Part shown: positions 6,267 to 8,230 of the stretch, one piece after another
How positions within the stretch are numbered: position 1 is the stretch's first letter
Layout: every line of letters begins with the position of its first letter
Source: Phycisphaerae bacterium
GTDB taxonomy: Bacteria; Planctomycetota; Phycisphaerae; Phycisphaerales; UBA1924
Reading direction: 5' to 3'
DNA length: 8,230 nt
Assembly (NCBI GenBank): GCA_016794945.1
Contig: JAEUIX010000174.1
Location: 1 to 8,230 of the forward strand
Notes under the pieces: model-generated
The model's database searches: none
What the model was told of the DNA's origin: nothing
Seen by the model: the letters and a program-made list of their open reading frames with translations, nothing else
Program-made: the position numbers and the translations under genes

Positions 6267-7154
6267 ATGCCTCAGTCGCCCATGGGGTCCGAGGCCGTCC
6301 AGTTCGAGCAGGTGACCTACCGCTACCCGGGCGGCTCGGCGCCGGCGGTCGAGGGGGTGACGCTCTCGGTCCGGCCCGGCGAGCGCCTTGGCGTGCTGGG
6401 GCCCAACGGCGGCGGCAAGAGCACGCTGCTGAAGCTCGCGCTCGGGCTGCTGCCTCTGCAGCAGGGACGCATCGAGGTGCTCGGTCGGTCTCCCGCGGAA
6501 GCCAGGCGGGGCGGCCTGATCGGGTACGTGGCGCAGCGCATCGACGCCGAACTGGGCTTCCCGCTCTCGGTCCGGCAGGTGGTGGAACTCGGCGCCTCGT
6601 GGCGCACGCCGCCGTGGCGGCGGCTGGACCCCGGGGCCAGAGCGCGGGTGGAAAGAGCGTTGCAATTGACGGGCGCGGCCGCGGTGGCCGACCGGCCGAT
6701 CGGATCGCTGTCGGGGGGGCAGATGCAGCGCGCGATGATCGCCCGGGCGCTGGCGGCCGACGCGAAGATCCTGGTGCTGGATGAGCCCCTGGTCGGCATC
6801 GACGCCGCGGGGCAGCAGCAGTTCGCCGAACTGCTGGCGACGGTGCACCGCGCGACCGGGGTGACGATCCTGATCGTGTCGCACGACCTGAGGGCGATCG
6901 CGGCGGGGTGCGACCGGGTGGCGTGCCTGGCGAGACGGCTCCACTCGCACGTGAGCCCGCAGGGCCTGACGCCGCAGGTGCTGGCCGAACTGTTCAGCCA
7001 CGATGTGGCGGGCCTGGCGGGGGTGGGGGGCTTGGCGGGAGTGCACGTGCACGCGCACGGGCCGAACGAGCCCTGCCCCGAGCACGGAGCGCCGGCGGGG
7101 CCCGTTGGCCTGACGGTGCGCGGGCGCAGCGCCGGCGATGGGGGGGCTGGATGA
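6267..7154 (+). CDS. znuC: Zn/Mn-type ABC transporter ATP-binding protein (ZnuC-like)
   Basis: The cytoplasmic ATPase of a metal-ion ABC importer, 295 residues, paired with the ABC-3 permease encoded directly after it. All nucleotide-binding motifs are intact: Walker A GPNGGGKS (45-52), Q-loop Gln90 (YVAQR), signature LSGGQ (148-152), Walker B ILVLDE (168-173) and switch His206 (VSHDL). The segment LTPQVLAELFSHD (234-246) is typical of the zinc/manganese subfamily. The C-terminal tail beyond about 250 contains HVHAH (260-264), Cys270 and His273, a potential metal-binding patch that favours zinc, although the exact metal cannot be read from the sequence. I chose the ATG at 6267; another at 6282 and a TTG at 6243 are in frame, and none has a clear ribosome binding site. 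The stop overlaps the permease start by four bases (ATGA), implying translational coupling. No metal-binding lipoprotein gene is in the window. Confidence 0.9.
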   Translation: MPQSPMGSEAVQFEQVTYRYPGGSAPAVEGVTLSVRPGERLGVLGPNGGGKSTLLKLALGLLPLQQGRIEVLGRSPAEARRGGLIGYVAQRIDAELGFPLSVRQVVELGASWRTPPWRRLDPGARARVERALQLTGAAAVADRPIGSLSGGQMQRAMIARALAADAKILVLDEPLVGIDAAGQQQFAELLATVHRATGVTILIVSHDLRAIAAGCDRVACLARRLHSHVSPQGLTPQVLAELFSHDVAGLAGVGGLAGVHVHAHGPNEPCPEHGAPAGPVGLTVRGRSAGDGGAG

Positions 7155-8086
7155 ACCTGCTGCGCTACTTCGAGTCGTGGGCGACGGCGGAACTGGTGCT
7201 GACGGCGCTGGCGGCCGGAGCGTGCGTGGTGGTGATGTGCTCGCTGCTGAGCGTGCTGGTGGTGCTCAAACGGCTGGCGTTCATCGGCCAGGGGGTGAGC
7301 CACTCGGCGTTCGGGGGCATCGGTGTCGCGGCGGTGATCGGGGCCGCAACCGGGGCGGCGTGGGCCGGGCAGGGGGGCGTGCTGGAGTTCGCGGTGGTGG
7401 TGGCGTTCTGCATCGGCGCAGCGCTGGGCATGGCTTCCGTGGGTCGGTCGGGCGTCGCCTCGGGGCGGGGCAAGCCGATCGAAGTGGACACGGGCATCGG
7501 TCTGTTCCTGGTGGCGTCGATGGCGCTGGGCGGCCTGCTGGTGGAAGCGGCGCGGGCGCTGGCGCAGCGGCTGGGGCACCCCGTCGGCGTGCGGTCGTGG
7601 GAGTCGATTCTCTTCGGTTCGATCCTTACGGCGGACTGGGGCGATGTGCTGATCGCCCTGGGCCTGGCGGCGATGACGGTCGGTGTGCTCTGGCTGGTCC
7701 GGAGGCCTCTGCTGTTCTGGGCGTTCGACGAGACGTCCGCGCCGGCCTTCGGCGTACCGGCGGCGGTGATGCGCACCGTCCTCATGGTCCTGCTGGCGCT
7801 GGCGACGGTCACGGCCACCAAGCTCACCGGCGTCGTGCTGGCCAGCGCCATGCTCGTGCTGCCCGGCGCGACGGCGCTGAAGCTCAGCCGCCGCATCTCG
7901 GTTGTGCTGGCGCTGTCCGTCGCCGTCGGCCTGGCGGGGCTGGTCGTCGGCCTGGCGGTCAGCCTGCAGGCCGACCTGCAGCCGGGGCCGTGCATCGTCC
8001 TGTCCATGGTCGCGGCGTTCCTGGCCGCGGGGATCATCAACTCGGTGACGTCGGGCGCCGCGGCGCCCAGGAGTGAAACGGCATGA
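7151..8086 (+). CDS. znuB: Zn/Mn-type ABC transporter permease (ZnuB-like, ABC-3 family)
   Basis: The membrane-spanning subunit of a metal importer, 311 residues, of the ABC-3 family (ZnuB, MntB, TroC). About eight or nine hydrophobic segments are visible, roughly at 13-39, 54-72, 77-95, 113-133, 165-183, 204-240 (probably two), 250-272 and 280-297. Family hallmarks are CSLLSVLVVLKRLAFIGQGVSH (30-51), the coupling-helix region ESILFGSILTADWGD (151-165), RRPLLFWAFDE followed by AFGVP (184-203), and VVLASAMLVLPGATAL (228-243). A charged loop at 97-113 lies between the third and fourth segments. It overlaps the ATPase gene by ATGA at 7151-7154 and the next gene by ATGA at 8083-8086, so three genes appear to be translated as one coupled unit. 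Zinc is favoured over manganese only because of the His-rich ATPase tail; this is an inference. Confidence 0.9.
   Translation: MNLLRYFESWATAELVLTALAAGACVVVMCSLLSVLVVLKRLAFIGQGVSHSAFGGIGVAAVIGAATGAAWAGQGGVLEFAVVVAFCIGAALGMASVGRSGVASGRGKPIEVDTGIGLFLVASMALGGLLVEAARALAQRLGHPVGVRSWESILFGSILTADWGDVLIALGLAAMTVGVLWLVRRPLLFWAFDETSAPAFGVPAAVMRTVLMVLLALATVTATKLTGVVLASAMLVLPGATALKLSRRISVVLALSVAVGLAGLVVGLAVSLQADLQPGPCIVLSMVAAFLAAGIINSVTSGAAAPRSETA
8069..8073 (+). promoter_or_regulatory. Ribosome binding site of the 8083 gene
   Basis: AGGAG lies nine bases before the ATG at 8083, inside the end of the permease gene. It supports the overlapping start. Confidence 0.65.
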
Positions 8087-8230
8087 AACCCGAGCGTCTG
8101 CTGGCGGAACTGGATCGGTTGCGTAAGGACGTGCCGCAGGACAAGTCGAGCCTGGAGTGGCTCACCCTGCACCACGTGTTCTGTTTCGTGTCGTACAAGA
8201 TGAGCGACTTCAAGCGGTACGTGGAGGAGG
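8083..8230 (+). CDS. Unknown protein, 5' end only (window edge)
   Basis: An open frame runs from the ATG at 8083 to the window edge without a stop, giving 49 codons. The start is supported by an AGGAG site and an ATGA overlap with the permease stop, the same arrangement as between the ATPase and permease. The translated part starts MKPERLLAELDRLRKDVPQD, a charged helix, and continues with LEWLTLHHVFCFVSYKMSDF and KRYVEE. There is no signal peptide, so it is not the missing metal-binding lipoprotein. His29, His30 and Cys33 form a compact HHxxC group that could bind metal, but this is speculation from a fragment. I do not recognise the family. Confidence 0.7.
   Translation, partial: MKPERLLAELDRLRKDVPQDKSSLEWLTLHHVFCFVSYKMSDFKRYVEE

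Noticed and set aside
4698..7085. A 795-residue open frame on the minus strand
   Set aside because: It covers the recombinase and ATPase genes in antisense. Its His/Arg/Gln-rich composition is typical of a shadow frame at this GC content.

Overview
The window is very GC-rich and densely coded, with short intergenic gaps (about 65 to 260 bp) and strong codon bias. Several traits suggest a planctomycete, probably of the Phycisphaerae type: an RsmB with an unusual SAM-binding loop, a lipoprotein carrying TolB-type repeats, and patchy use of Shine-Dalgarno sites. This assignment is an inference from protein character; no rRNA or other marker is present.

Layout. Positions 34-2051 are on the minus strand and hold an RsmB-like 16S rRNA m5C967 methyltransferase followed by a PtsN-like EIIA(Ntr) domain protein, probably co-transcribed. 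A 226-bp divergent gap separates them from everything else, which is on the plus strand. The plus-strand genes are: a 93-aa protein of unknown function with a good ribosome binding site and its own intrinsic terminator (2278-2637); two lipoproteins in tandem, one a six-bladed TolB-like propeller (2816-4120) and one with a TolB-D1/CsgG-like alpha/beta domain (4235-5098); a XerC/XerD tyrosine recombinase with all six catalytic residues (5166-6188) and a strong hairpin behind it; then a tightly coupled run of ZnuC-like ATPase (6267-7154), ZnuB-like permease (7151-8086) and the start of an unrecognised protein (8083 to the window edge). The last three genes are joined by ATGA stop/start overlaps.

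How they work together. The window mixes housekeeping functions: rRNA modification, PTS-type regulation, cell-envelope lipoproteins, chromosome dimer resolution and zinc or manganese uptake. The two lipoproteins look like a functional pair: together they carry the two kinds of domain that ordinary TolB has in one chain. The metal transporter lacks a substrate-binding protein inside the window. I found no CRISPR array, tRNA, rRNA, insertion sequence, phage or defence module. Nothing here is clearly a new system; the best leads are the split-TolB-like lipoprotein pair and the unknown gene coupled to the metal transporter.
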